Source: Acinetobacter calcoaceticus DSM 30006 = CIP 81.8 (lineage in GTDB: Bacteria > Pseudomonadota > Gammaproteobacteria > Pseudomonadales > Moraxellaceae). From it: a stretch of DNA of 64,000 nucleotides. A model generated the notes under the pieces. That model worked only from the letters and a program-made list of their open reading frames with translations, was not told the DNA's origin and did not search any database. How positions within the stretch are numbered: position 1 is the stretch's first letter; each line of letters opens with the position of its first letter. The stretch is from the NCBI RefSeq assembly GCF_000368965.1, contig NZ_KB849780.1:682145-746144 (forward strand). The letters are read 5' to 3'. The translations under genes and the position numbers were made by a program. Of the stretch, positions 54,182 through 63,187 are shown in pieces.

Positions 54182-54673
54182 ATGCTCTCTATTTATTTAA
54201 CAGATACCGAACAACATGTGCAATTTAATGATTATCCCGGTGATCAGCCTGTTAAGTTTCTGTTAAATCTTAAAAAGATTTTCCCAAGTACAGGTGACCT
54301 GTTATTGCCAGTTTTACCTGATGATAATGATCTAGAAAATGTAACATGGGAATCAACTTCAGAAGATTTTGATGTCTTTAAAAAGCTATTAGCTGGATGG
54401 GGTGTTATTGAACTTCGTTTAAATGCAATTACGGCTTATAAAGATAAAAACTTTGCGAATGAGTTAGTGAAACAAGCTCAAGCGAAACGCAAAAAAACTG
54501 CCCAAAAAAATCATGAACTTTCTTTGGTTGCACTTGATTATATTTTTATGCACGAAGTTCACGCATTGATTGATGCAGAACTGGTCACTATTGGTGAGAA
54601 ATTTTATTTACCGACCTTGCGTGAGCAATGGAAGGGTACAGTTTCAGACCCAGTGCTCAATGGAAAACTCTAA
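54182..54673 (+). CDS. Hypothetical protein
   Basis: A 163-residue cytoplasmic protein, MLSIYLTDTEQHVQFNDYPG at the start, acidic in the first half and with a lysine-rich helix (QAQAKRKKTAQKNHELS) near residue 105. No signal peptide, membrane segment or recognised motif. It looks like a conserved housekeeping-type Acinetobacter protein because of its composition and clean terminator (54683-54720), but I cannot name a family. It lies just upstream of the glycine riboswitch. Confidence 0.65.
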   Translation: MLSIYLTDTEQHVQFNDYPGDQPVKFLLNLKKIFPSTGDLLLPVLPDDNDLENVTWESTSEDFDVFKKLLAGWGVIELRLNAITAYKDKNFANELVKQAQAKRKKTAQKNHELSLVALDYIFMHEVHALIDAELVTIGEKFYLPTLREQWKGTVSDPVLNGKL

Positions 54674-54682
54674 TTAAACACA

Positions 54683-54720
54683 AAAGGTGAATTCATAAAG
54701 ATTCACCTTTTTTATTTTTA
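54683..54720 (+). terminator. Terminator after the 54182 gene
   Basis: AAAGGTGAAT and ATTCACCTTT form a ten-pair stem around tcataaag, followed by TTTATTTTT. Confidence 0.85.
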
Positions 54721-54832
54721 TAATTAAATTAATGATTTATAAATTGCTAATTGCTGGTACAAAAGTTTACAAGAAAAGAATGCGTTTTTTTTAAAGTGGC
54801 AGATACATTGCTTATATAAATACAAAATTATT

Positions 54833-55046
54833 GCGGGAGAGAGGTTCGAAAGAACCCGCCGAAGGAGCAACAAGCCCGGAAACTCTCAGGCAGAAGGACT
54901 GTAATAATTAAAAAATCTGGAGAGAAGCTTAGATTTATAAGAATTGAAAATAATAACTTATAAATTATAAACTCACCGAAGGGGAAGATCTAAACGTTAA
55001 AAGGTAACGTTGGGGTCGAAACTCTCAGGTACCAATGACAGATGGG
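54833..55046 (+). promoter_or_regulatory. Tandem glycine riboswitch
   Basis: Two glycine aptamers are visible in series. The first (54833-54906) shows GCGGGAGAG, the conserved CGCCGAAGGAGCAA and ACTCTCAGGCAGAAGGAC. After a short linker (AATTAAAAAATCT), the second (about 54918-55046) shows GGAGAGAAG, CACCGAAGGGGAAGATC and AACTCTCAGGTACC followed by GACAGATGGG. The two-aptamer arrangement is the classical glycine riboswitch. It lies directly upstream of a D-amino-acid dehydrogenase gene, with about 40 bases between riboswitch end and start codon, so glycine should control that gene, probably at translation since no terminator is evident. Confidence 0.93.
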
Positions 55047-55086
55047 CTGTACTGATGAAATGTTTTGCATTTCTGAGGAGTCTGTT

Positions 55087-56331
55087 ATGCCACATGTTAT
55101 TGTGATAGGTGCGGGAATCACAGGGGTTACCTCTGCCTATGAATTATCGCAACTAGGTTATCAAGTCACAGTGATTGATCGACATCTATATCCTGCAATG
55201 GAAACATCATTTGCCAATGGAGGGCAATTATCGGCTTGTAACGCCGAAGTATGGAACCAAAAAGCTACTGTAGTTAAGGGCTTTAAGTGGATGAGACAAA
55301 AAGATGCGCCGCTATTACTAAATCCTTCATTTAGTTTGCATAAGTATAGTTGGCTGGTTGAGTTCTTATCCCATATTAAAAACTATGAAGCTAATACGAT
55401 CGAGACGGTCCGATTGGCATTACTCGCCCGTAAGCGCTTGTTTGAAGTTGCAGAAAAAGAGCAACTTCAGTTTGATTTGGAGAAACGTGGTATTCTTCAT
55501 ATGTATCATAGTAAGGCCGATTACGAGATCGCTAAACAAGTCAATGATGTCTTGAATAAAGGTAAATTGGAGCGTTATTCAGTTTCACTTGATGAAATGA
55601 AAACGATAGAGCCATCGTTAACGGGTGAATATTTTGGTGGCTATTACACACCAAGTGATGCAACGGGGGATATTCATAAATATTCAACCTCTTTGGCTGA
55701 AAAGACTAAACAATACGGTGTTGAGTATAAATTTGGTTTGGAAGTCACAGATATTAAGTGTCATCCAGACAAAGTGATCGTAAGTTGTCAGCCAAGCGCA
55801 GAGCATCCTTATCTTGTTGAATCCGATAACATCCAGATTAAAGGTGACGTGCTTGTGGTTTGTGGTGGTGTAGGGAGTTATCAACTCGCCGATATGATTG
55901 GTGAGCGAGTAAATGTTTATCCCGTAAAAGGTTATTCAATTACCGTGCAATTAAAAGATGAGCAAAGTGTAAAGAATGCACCGTGGGTAAGTTTACTAGA
56001 TGAAAGTGCTAAAATCGTGACTTCTCGTTTAGGTAAAGATCGGTTGCGCGTGGCAGGGACTGCTGAATTTAACGGTTACAACCGCGATATACGGGCTGAT
56101 CGTATTCAACCATTGGTGAATTGGGTAAACCGTAATTTCGATATTTCAACCGAGCATGTGGTGCCTTGGGCGGGTTTAAGACCTATGATGCCTAATATGC
56201 TACCTGTGGTGAAGCAGTCTAAACAACCTCGTATTTTTTATAATACAGGACATGGGCATTTAGGGTGGACTTTGTCTGCGGCGACAGCAGTTTTAGTGGG
56301 TCAGGATATTGCTCAAAAATATCCGGTCTAG
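55087..56331 (+). CDS. D-amino-acid dehydrogenase / glycine oxidase-like flavoprotein (DadA family)
   Basis: A 414-residue FAD-dependent amino acid oxidoreductase. The dinucleotide-binding start is HVIVIGAGITGVTSAYELSQ, with a family landmark SFANGGQLSACNAEVWNQ near residue 43. The C-terminal FAD region reads VPWAGLRPMMPNMLPVV and YNTGHGHLGWTLSAATA. DadA enzymes deaminate D-alanine and other D-amino acids; with a glycine riboswitch directly upstream, glycine or a related metabolite is a likely substrate or signal. The ATG at 55087 has GAGGAG upstream; the frame's earlier codons lie in the riboswitch. It is monocistronic, with a terminator after it. No alanine racemase is adjacent. Confidence 0.9.
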   Translation: MPHVIVIGAGITGVTSAYELSQLGYQVTVIDRHLYPAMETSFANGGQLSACNAEVWNQKATVVKGFKWMRQKDAPLLLNPSFSLHKYSWLVEFLSHIKNYEANTIETVRLALLARKRLFEVAEKEQLQFDLEKRGILHMYHSKADYEIAKQVNDVLNKGKLERYSVSLDEMKTIEPSLTGEYFGGYYTPSDATGDIHKYSTSLAEKTKQYGVEYKFGLEVTDIKCHPDKVIVSCQPSAEHPYLVESDNIQIKGDVLVVCGGVGSYQLADMIGERVNVYPVKGYSITVQLKDEQSVKNAPWVSLLDESAKIVTSRLGKDRLRVAGTAEFNGYNRDIRADRIQPLVNWVNRNFDISTEHVVPWAGLRPMMPNMLPVVKQSKQPRIFYNTGHGHLGWTLSAATAVLVGQDIAQKYPV

Positions 56332-56336
56332 AAAGT

Positions 56337-56370
56337 AAAAAGCCAGTGTTTAAACACTGGCTTTTATTTT
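56337..56370. terminator. Bidirectional terminator between dadA-like and LprI-like genes
   Basis: AAAAAGCCAGTGTTTA and AACACTGGCTTTTATTTT form a nearly perfect palindromic stem with A and T runs on either side, serving both converging genes. Confidence 0.85.
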
Positions 56371-56375
56371 ACGTA

Positions 56376-57002
56376 TTAATCATATAATCGGTAGATTCCG
56401 CTAAAGCGTTCACAGCCTTTTTGTTGGGTTTTCACATTAAGTAAAGCTTTTTGAAAATTAAACTGATATTTACAGTTGTGCTCATTGTCTAAAATTTCAC
56501 TTTTTTGTTCAGGCGAACTATAGGCCATTAAGGAAATCGTTTGAGTTTCTTTACGGTTATTTGGATTGCGGTATGCGATTCCTTCAATCTTGATTTTATC
56601 CTTTGCAAGCTGATGGACTTGAATGTGAACAGGTTGTGCAGCTATACGTCCATTTTCAAACTTAAGATAATGTTGGGTAAGCGTTTGCTTAAGTGATGCA
56701 TAAAAATTTAGGTCATCAGTACGTAAATCAAACTGTTGCTGAACGCATGTATTACTCTTGCATTGCTGAGTATGTTTAGACCATAACTTTTGTGTATCCT
56801 GTAAAAGCTGTAAGGGGGCATCAGTAACTAAATATGCGGAAAGATATTTATTATCGAGTTGTTTCTTCGAGTCACTAAATGTTTTTGAGCAGATTTTAAG
56901 CTCAGTTCCGGAATTGGAGCAGTCTATTGATTCTGCAAAGACAAGAGATGAACACAAACAACTCAGTGTCACGGCAAAACTTAATCTTTTCAATTGATTC
57001 AT
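56376..57002 (-). CDS. Secreted protein with LprI-like (DUF1311) N-terminal domain
   Basis: A 208-residue exported protein from the ATG at 57002: signal sequence MNQLKRLSFAVTLSCLCSSL then VFAES, followed by DCSNSGTELKICSKTF with paired cysteines and KHTQQCKSNTCVQQQF near residue 85. This cysteine spacing is that of the lysozyme-inhibitor LprI/DUF1311 domain. The C-terminal half is beta-rich with two more cysteines (HNCKYQF, KGCERFSG). Some family members bind lysozyme; function here is inferred from domain only. Single gene. Confidence 0.72.
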   Translation of the reverse strand: MNQLKRLSFAVTLSCLCSSLVFAESIDCSNSGTELKICSKTFSDSKKQLDNKYLSAYLVTDAPLQLLQDTQKLWSKHTQQCKSNTCVQQQFDLRTDDLNFYASLKQTLTQHYLKFENGRIAAQPVHIQVHQLAKDKIKIEGIAYRNPNNRKETQTISLMAYSSPEQKSEILDNEHNCKYQFNFQKALLNVKTQQKGCERFSGIYRLYD

Positions 57003-57117
57003 ATCAGTATTAGACAGCATGATCGCTTATACTTTCAGTCTACTTTGCTAGGTGTACTATAGCGAAACAGAAAGGCTGAATACAAGATTTCTTAAGTTTT
57101 TATGGAAGGTAATAGTT

Positions 57118-57609
57118 ATGGTTGCTCAAATTCGCATTGGACAAGGAATGGATGTGCATGCCTTTGAGGCGGGGGACTTTGTTACATTGGCTGGCATTCA
57201 AATTCCACATACACATGGCTTGAAAGCACACTCTGATGGCGATGTGGTTCTTCATGCTCTGTGTGATGCTTTGTTAGGTGCTTTGGCACTTGGAGATATT
57301 GGACAACATTTTCCTGACACCGACCCAGAATACAAAGGCGCAGACAGTCGAGTATTGTTAAAGCATGTTTACCAACTCATATTGGATCGCGGTTATCAGT
57401 TAAATAACGCTGATATTACGGTGGCTTGTGAGCGTCCCAAATTAGCTAAGCATAATTTGGAAATGCGTCAAAGCATTGCTGATGTTTTAAATGTAGATGT
57501 TAATCAAATCAGTATTAAAGCGACGACAACCGAAAAACTTGGGTTTACCGGTCGTCAAGAAGGTATTTTAGCTACAGCAACTGTTCTAGTCTCTCATCAC
57601 ACTAAGTGA
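57118..57609 (+). CDS. ispF: 2-C-methyl-D-erythritol 2,4-cyclodiphosphate synthase
   Basis: A 163-residue enzyme of the MEP isoprenoid pathway. IRIGQGMDVHAFEAGDFV near the N-terminus carries the zinc-binding DVH motif. LKAHSDGDVVLHALCDALLG near residue 40 and DIGQHFPDTDPEYKGADS near residue 60 bind substrate and metal. KATTTEKLGFTGRQEGI lies near the C-terminus. The frame extends upstream to 57052, but the ATG at 57118 (MVAQIRIGQG), with GGAAGG upstream, is the proper start. Its last 13 bases overlap the end of the converging phosphatase-like gene. IspD is not adjacent. Confidence 0.95.
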   Translation: MVAQIRIGQGMDVHAFEAGDFVTLAGIQIPHTHGLKAHSDGDVVLHALCDALLGALALGDIGQHFPDTDPEYKGADSRVLLKHVYQLILDRGYQLNNADITVACERPKLAKHNLEMRQSIADVLNVDVNQISIKATTTEKLGFTGRQEGILATATVLVSHHTK

Positions 57610-58121
57610 TCGACCTGTTGCAAAGACTGTTGAAGCTCTAGAGTTGCCTTACGGCCTTGTAGCTGTAAGGTAATGCTATGAATAAGACCTGTCCAAGTTT
57701 CATTAGGTTCCCAAATTTCATGGAGTAAATCTTGAGAAGTAGGCATGTCCATATTCATATAAAACTGTCTATAGACATACATGAGGCAACTAGAGCGATC
57801 GTTTTTAGTACAGTGAATCCAGACAATTTCATTCTGGACTAAATGATCAATAAGATCGAGTACTAATAAACATTGCTCGGCAGATGGAGTCTCCCAGTCA
57901 ATTGGAATATGGATATAATTTAAACCGAGGTCTAAACAAATGCGATCTTCATTTTCAATATGATTTGGTGCGTTACTTAAAGCGAGATTAATGACTGTAC
58001 TGCAACCATATTCTTTAATCAGTTTCAGTTGTTCGATTGAGGGTTGAGCTGAACTAAATAAGTGCTCATGAATAACAGAAAAAGTAGGGATTTGAGCTAA
58101 TGATTGTTCAAGAGTGGTCAT
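57597..58121 (-). CDS. Protein tyrosine phosphatase-like protein
   Basis: A 174-residue protein with a dual-specificity-phosphatase-like fold. FSSAQPSIEQLKLIKEYGCS and TVINLALSNAPNHIENED form the start, IHIPIDWETPSAEQ carries the general-acid-loop region, and VWIHCTKNDRSSCLMYVYRQ is the active-site loop. Here cysteine and arginine are separated by four residues instead of the usual five, as I recall for a bacterial subfamily with HCxxNxRxS and YxYR. Catalytic activity is therefore uncertain. The ATG at 58121 is used; a GTG at 58172 would add 17 residues but has no ribosome binding site. Confidence 0.72.
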   Translation of the reverse strand: MTTLEQSLAQIPTFSVIHEHLFSSAQPSIEQLKLIKEYGCSTVINLALSNAPNHIENEDRICLDLGLNYIHIPIDWETPSAEQCLLVLDLIDHLVQNEIVWIHCTKNDRSSCLMYVYRQFYMNMDMPTSQDLLHEIWEPNETWTGLIHSITLQLQGRKATLELQQSLQQVDHLV

Positions 58122-58275
58122 GATCGTACTCAGCAAGAGTGAGTTTGGCTTATTGTGTTCAATGTTATACACGATTATATATGAGAGATAAAATACGGCT
58201 TGCTTATATATTCGTCAGCCTAAACAAGAATATTAAAAAAATTATACTAAACAAAAGAAGTAATTTAGAAAATAA

Positions 58276-58304
58276 AAAAACAGCACTATAAAAGTGCTGT
58301 TTTT
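58276..58304 (-). terminator. argF terminator
   Basis: AAAACAGCACT and AGTGCTGTTTT pair around ataaa. On the minus strand a T run follows, directly after the argF stop codon. Confidence 0.85.
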
Positions 58305-58321
58305 AAAGAAAGAAATTAAGC

Positions 58322-59236
58322 TTATTTCAGGTGCTCATTTAATAAAAATTCCATCAAGGCTTTTTGTGCATGTAGGCGGTTTTCAGCTTCATCCCAGACC
58401 ACTGCATTTTTATGGTCTAGCATTGTTTCAGAAATTTCTTCACCACGATGGGCAGGTAAACAGTGCATGAACAAACAGTCAGGATGAGCAAGTCCCATTA
58501 ATTTTTCATTGACCTGAAAAGCAGCAAAGGCTCTTTCACGAAGCTTCTGTTCTTCTTCTTGTCCCATGCTTGCCCATACATCTGTCACAATGAGGTCAGC
58601 ATTCACAGCAGCGTCTTCTGCATTGTCAAAAACTTCAACACAATGACCAAATTCTGCTAGAAATTCAGGTTTAGGCTCATATCCTTTCGGCGATGCAATT
58701 TTGAGTTTAAAGCCCATCATGTGTGCAGCTTCAATATATGAGTTACACATATTATTGCCATCACCAATCCAAGCAACAGTTTTGCCTTTAATGCTACCGC
58801 GGTGTTCATTATAAGTCTGTAAATCTGCAAGTAACTGGCAAGGATGATGGTCATCTGTCAAACCGTTAATAACAGGAACTTTTGAATACGATGCAAAACG
58901 TTCAACAATGTCATGACCGAAAGTACGAATCATCACAATATCAAGCATACTTGAAATTACACGTGCTGAGTCTTCAATCGGTTCACCACGACCTAATTGT
59001 GTGTCGCGAGGCGATAAAAAGATCGCACTACCACCAAATTGATTAATGCCTGCTTCAAAAGAGATACGTGTACGCGTGCTTGATTTCTCAAAAATCATTC
59101 CCAATACTTTACCAACAAAAGGTTGGAATACCTGATTGTCATGTTGCATTTTTTTAAGTTCGCTTGCGCGTTCTAAAATGCGGTTAAGTTCTAGAGTGGA
59201 TAGATCACGTAAAGTCAGGAAATGTCTTAGAGCCAT
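58322..59236 (-). CDS. argF: Ornithine carbamoyltransferase
   Basis: A 304-residue enzyme that forms citrulline from ornithine and carbamoyl phosphate in arginine biosynthesis. The carbamoyl-phosphate motif [11 protein letters not shown] (about residues 53-63), [14 protein letters not shown] near 130 and the ornithine-binding [10 protein letters not shown] near 262 are present. Length is normal. No carbamate kinase or arginine deiminase is nearby, which favours the biosynthetic over the catabolic role. Transcribed alone. Confidence 0.95.
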   Translation of the reverse strand: MALRHFLTLRDLSTLELNRILERASELKKMQHDNQVFQPFVGKVLGMIFEKSSTRTRISFEAGINQFGGSAIFLSPRDTQLGRGEPIEDSARVISSMLDIVMIRTFGHDIVERFASYSKVPVINGLTDDHHPCQLLADLQTYNEHRGSIKGKTVAWIGDGNNMCNSYIEAAHMMGFKLKIASPKGYEPKPEFLAEFGHCVEVFDNAEDAAVNADLIVTDVWASMGQEEEQKLRERAFAAFQVNEKLMGLAHPDCLFMHCLPAHRGEEISETMLDHKNAVVWDEAENRLHAQKALMEFLLNEHLK

Positions 59237-59348
59237 GTAGCTACTCCATAATAATTGTTAGGAAATACAACAATTATCTGTTGTTGGCTGGGTGGATGTG
59301 GAAAAAAAGAAGTCTACTATACTATAAGCATTTTAAAATGCAAAAGAA

Positions 59349-60002
59349 TTAGACTTTATGATGGCCTCTTAAGAAAACATCAACACAATAGTTAATATAA
59401 TCAATTACTTCTTTTTCATTGGGTGGTAGAGGCATCCCCATAATTACGCGCCATTCTATATCGCGTAAAATTCCAAAATACATTAACGAAGAATGATTAG
59501 GAGATGTGCAAAGAATTTCTTCAGCCTGATGGGAAATTAGAAGTGCCTGAGCAATTGTGTTTTGTATATGTTGAGCGCATTTTTCATATAGATATTTGCT
59601 CAAAGTTGCATTGCATTGTGTTTGTTCAATAACCAAACGTAAAAAAGCGATATGTTCGGGTTGAATAATATGCTTATAAAAGCGAATGAGTGTTTGAATT
59701 AAATAGTTGCGTAAAGATGTTTGGGAGGGTTGAAAGGGCACAGAAATATCTTTAAAAAACATTTCACGGCGATAATCGCAAATTGCGGTAAATAAGCCAT
59801 CTTTATTACCGAAATATTTATAGATAGAAGTTTTTGAACCTCCAGCATGATTAACAATGTCATCAAGAGAAACGGCATCATATCCTTTTTCCAAGAACAG
59901 CTCAGTTGCACTTAGCAATAGAGCTAAGCGACGTTCTATACCTCTGCGTGTTTGGGGTTTTTCACATACTAAATGATGTGACTCAAGGACGGAATCGTGC
60001 AT
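59349..60002 (-). CDS. TetR/AcrR-family transcriptional regulator
   Basis: A 217-residue regulator. The N-terminal helix-turn-helix (about residues 22-70) reads RRLALLLSATELFLEKGYDA with VSLDDIVNHAGGSKTSIYKY and FGNKDGLFTAIC. The remaining helical domain (ILRDIEWRVIMGMPLPPNEK near the end) resembles the AefR-like C-terminal type often linked to efflux or quorum-related genes. No adjacent operon partner is evident between argF and ntrC. Ligand and target unknown. Confidence 0.88.
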   Translation of the reverse strand: MHDSVLESHHLVCEKPQTRRGIERRLALLLSATELFLEKGYDAVSLDDIVNHAGGSKTSIYKYFGNKDGLFTAICDYRREMFFKDISVPFQPSQTSLRNYLIQTLIRFYKHIIQPEHIAFLRLVIEQTQCNATLSKYLYEKCAQHIQNTIAQALLISHQAEEILCTSPNHSSLMYFGILRDIEWRVIMGMPLPPNEKEVIDYINYCVDVFLRGHHKV

Positions 60003-60206
60003 AAAATTTCATAACAACGGTTAACTTTGCTTGTTTAGTATAGCAAAACTATCTTTAAGGATGGTCATCACTATTTTTTTAGATCATCTGCTGAACAATA
60101 ATCAACTCATTTAAAAAATAAATGAATAGAAAATATAAGTTTAGAGTGAGTTTTGAAAGGATTTAATGATGTAACCTGATGTTCATTTTTAAATTTAATA
60201 AAAAAT

Positions 60207-60237
60207 AAAGCGGCTAAGGATGTGTTAGCCGCTTTTT
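60207..60237. terminator. Terminator downstream of ntrC
   Basis: AAAGCGGCTAA and TTAGCCGCTTT pair around ggatgtg, with T runs on both strands, immediately after the ntrC stop codon (minus strand). Confidence 0.85.
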
Positions 60238-60256
60238 AATTTAGTTGGTAAGTTGT

Positions 60257-61750
60257 TTAGGCTTCAGTTTGGGTAATCTTATGTTCATCTTCTTCATCAT
60301 CGTCAGCAGAATCCATTCCAAGTTCTTTTAACTTGCGAGTTAAGGTATTACGGCCCCAACCCAGTAATTCTGCTGCGTGGCGTTTACGCCCGCGAGTTTG
60401 CAGTAAGGCTGCATTAATTAAGGTACGCTCAAACATTGGTGTTGCAATGTCCAGAATCTTCATTTCACCATTTTTAAGTTTTTGAATCGCCCATTGGTTA
60501 AGTAGTTCATCCCAATGATGTAGAGAAATGCGTTCAAATGAAGGGGCAGATTGTCCAGCATCAGTATTCTTTTGCAATGGAACCTGTTTGAGTTCAGAAG
60601 GTAAATCTTCTGGATACACTTCACGCCCGGTGATCATTACAGTTAACCAGCGGCACGTGTTTTCAAGTTGTCGAACATTGCCGGGCCATGGCAACTGTTG
60701 CATATAGTCTGTTGTCTCGGTACGTAAGATTTTTGGACTCACGCCAAGTTCTTTACCAGCACGCGCAAGAAAGTGCTGAGCAAGCATTGGAATATCTTCG
60801 CTACGGTGAGCAAGTTTAGGAATGTGAATGCGGATCACATTTAAGCGATGATATAAGTCTTCACGGAAGCGACCTTCATTTACCAGCTTTTCTAAATCCT
60901 GATGCGTTGCCGCCACAATTCGAACATCAACTTTGACTGGGATGTGTCCACCTACACGATAGAACTCACCGTCAGCGAGCACACGAAGTAGTCGAGTCTG
61001 TGTTTCAAATGGCATGTCGCCAATTTCATCAAGGAATAGTGTTCCGCCATTTGCTTGTTCAAAGCGGCCTTGATGCTGGGTGTTTGCTCCTGTAAAAGCG
61101 CCTTTTTCATGACCAAATAACTCGGTTTCAATCAAGTCTTTTGGAATTGCTGCCATATTTAAAGCAATAAAAGGCTTAGCACGGCGTGGGGAGTGCTTGT
61201 GTAAAGCATGCGCAACTAGTTCTTTACCTGTACCTGATTCACCATTAATTAAAACGGTAATATGAGATTGAGATAAACGGCCGATGGCGCGGAAAACCTC
61301 CTGCATTGCCGGAGATTCACCAATAATTTCTGTTGATTGAACAGGTAAAGCTGTTTTTGTAGCTTCTTGCTGTTGTAGCTTGTTGATATGCAGGATTGCA
61401 CGATTTACTAAGGCTAAAGCTTCATCAATATCAAATGGCTTTGGTAAATATTCAAAAGCACCCGTCTGATAGCTTGAAACAGCAGACTCTAAATCGGAGT
61501 GTGCAGTCATAATAATGACAGGTAAGTCAGGATGAGTGTTTTTGACTTTAGATAAGAAAGTTAATCCATCAATCCCAGGCATGCGGATGTCAGTTAAAAT
61601 GACATCGGGAGCATCATGATGTAAACGTTCAAGCGCAGTTTGTGCTTCTTCAAAATTGGTAACATCAAAACCCTCTTCTTTAAAGGTCTTTTCCAATACC
61701 CATCGCATGGCGCGATCATCATCAATAACCCATATTTTATTTCGCGACAC
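60257..61750 (-). CDS. ntrC: Nitrogen regulation response regulator NtrC
   Basis: A 497-residue sigma-54 activator. A receiver domain (about 1-120; [19 protein letters not shown], phosphoacceptor in [10 protein letters not shown]) is followed by the AAA+ domain with Walker [12 protein letters not shown] (about 170), the sigma-54-contacting GAFTGA and FLDEIGDMP. The C-terminus has a Fis-type helix-turn-helix ([20 protein letters not shown]) and an acidic tail. The frame is open to 61813, but the GTG at 61750 has GGGAG at the right distance and overlaps the ntrB end by 14 bases, showing coupling. It could activate the sigma-54-like promoter at 30249. Confidence 0.95.
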   Translation of the reverse strand: MSRNKIWVIDDDRAMRWVLEKTFKEEGFDVTNFEEAQTALERLHHDAPDVILTDIRMPGIDGLTFLSKVKNTHPDLPVIIMTAHSDLESAVSSYQTGAFEYLPKPFDIDEALALVNRAILHINKLQQQEATKTALPVQSTEIIGESPAMQEVFRAIGRLSQSHITVLINGESGTGKELVAHALHKHSPRRAKPFIALNMAAIPKDLIETELFGHEKGAFTGANTQHQGRFEQANGGTLFLDEIGDMPFETQTRLLRVLADGEFYRVGGHIPVKVDVRIVAATHQDLEKLVNEGRFREDLYHRLNVIRIHIPKLAHRSEDIPMLAQHFLARAGKELGVSPKILRTETTDYMQQLPWPGNVRQLENTCRWLTVMITGREVYPEDLPSELKQVPLQKNTDAGQSAPSFERISLHHWDELLNQWAIQKLKNGEMKILDIATPMFERTLINAALLQTRGRKRHAAELLGWGRNTLTRKLKELGMDSADDDEEDEHKITQTEA

Positions 61751-62846
61751 GGTCTGACTCCCAAGGTAAATATAAGCTAAAAATAGTTTTTCCAGGAACA
61801 GATTGGCATTCAATCATTCCGTTATGTTGATGCATAATATTCTGTGCAATACTCAGGCCAAGCCCAGTACCTTTTGCTCGTCCAGTAACCAATGGGTAAA
61901 ACACAGACTCTAAAATACTTTCAGGAATGCCTGGTCCATTATCTTCAATGTCGACCCGAACGGTAGATCGATTCAGTACACCATTAATCGTGACAAGACG
62001 CTGTATTCGCGTACGCAGAATTAACGCCGGTTCCTGATCTATAAAAAATGCTTTGTTCTCTGTAATGGCTTGAATTGCATTTACACTAATATTGAGCATG
62101 ACCTGTATTAACTGATCTCGATCGGCATTAACATCGGGTAATGACAAATCATAGTCACGTATAATTTTAATTTTCTTCTTTGTCTGGTTTGCAATAAGAG
62201 AACGTACTCGTTCTAAGGGTTCGTGTACGTTAACATTTTCATAGCTTGGTAGTTGTCTAGAACCTAACATGGTATCAGCCAAGTTAGTTAAACGATCTAC
62301 CTCATTAATGATGACATCGGTGAATTCTGCATAAGTCTTATCATTTAAACTACGAGCGAGTAACTGGGTTGCTCCCCGAATACCTGCAAGTGGGTTTTTA
62401 ATTTCATGTGCAACACCACGTACGAGCTGCCTAGCTACCTGATGCTGTTGAACCAGATTTTCTTCTTTTGAAATCTTTAACATGCGATCGATTGGATTAA
62501 GCTCAATCAACAGTAATGGATGGTAGCTTTTACCTGCATTTAATTGAGAAACTGTGTAATCCACATGGAGGTCTTTAAAGTTGACATTAATGACAGCTTC
62601 TCGACGCGTATAGGGTTGTCCGGTTTTTATAGTGTTCAATAAAGCTTCATGCGTATTAAAAGTATCGTCAGGGGCATGAAGCAAGTTTAAAACGGGCTGT
62701 CCTGAAGCACGGAGCAAACTAATGTCAAATAGTGCTTCGCAGGCTGAATTTAAATAAAAAATGTTCAAGTTACTATCGATTAATAAAATCGCAGTAGTTA
62801 AATTGTCTACCAATAGGCGATAGTCGATAGGGTTGTGTTGATCCAT
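61737..62846 (-). CDS. ntrB: Nitrogen regulation sensor kinase NtrB
   Basis: A 369-residue cytoplasmic sensor kinase paired with NtrC. A PAS domain (about 10-110; LLIDSNLNIFYLNSACEALF) is followed by the dimerisation/phosphoacceptor domain with VAHEIKNPLAGIRGATQLL (histidine about 149) and the ATPase domain with NISVNAIQAI, DNGPGIPESIL and GLGLSIAQNIM. No membrane segments. PII-dependent control is expected but not visible here. It is the first gene of ntrBC, divergent from rimO. Confidence 0.95.
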   Translation of the reverse strand: MDQHNPIDYRLLVDNLTTAILLIDSNLNIFYLNSACEALFDISLLRASGQPVLNLLHAPDDTFNTHEALLNTIKTGQPYTRREAVINVNFKDLHVDYTVSQLNAGKSYHPLLLIELNPIDRMLKISKEENLVQQHQVARQLVRGVAHEIKNPLAGIRGATQLLARSLNDKTYAEFTDVIINEVDRLTNLADTMLGSRQLPSYENVNVHEPLERVRSLIANQTKKKIKIIRDYDLSLPDVNADRDQLIQVMLNISVNAIQAITENKAFFIDQEPALILRTRIQRLVTINGVLNRSTVRVDIEDNGPGIPESILESVFYPLVTGRAKGTGLGLSIAQNIMHQHNGMIECQSVPGKTIFSLYLPWESDRVAK

Positions 62847-63059
62847 TAGCGAATCGTTCCTGTCTTAAAATAGCGCAATGGCATCTTCTTGGTTATCGGA
62901 TTTTCACCGTTATAGAACATGAACGATGCAAAATATACGCCAACTTTGTTTATGGGTTATTTTAAAGTTTTAAGGTACTTAAAAACGCGCTGAAATCGTT
63001 CTTTATATCTTTTGATCAAAGCGGATGGCTCAAGTTTAGATAATAACATGATCTAAATT

Positions 63060-63106
63060 GGTGCAAAGGTGAGTTTTGGTGCAAATGTTGGTTGTATTTT
63101 GGTGCA
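63060..63106. promoter_or_regulatory. Three GGTGCA direct repeats between ntrB and rimO
   Basis: TTGGTGCA-type elements occur at 63060, 63078 and 63101, each preceded by T and spaced 18 and 23 bases. GGTGCA is the half-site of NtrC operators, so they may be autoregulatory sites, though arranged as direct rather than inverted repeats. No gene is seen in 62847-63187, which must also hold the rimO promoter. Confidence 0.45.
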
Positions 63107-63187
63107 TTACACAAAGAGTAGGCTTTCCACCTATGCTTGAGACAAGAAAAGACATACAATACGCGCATTCAAGTGGAGCGCAGATTC

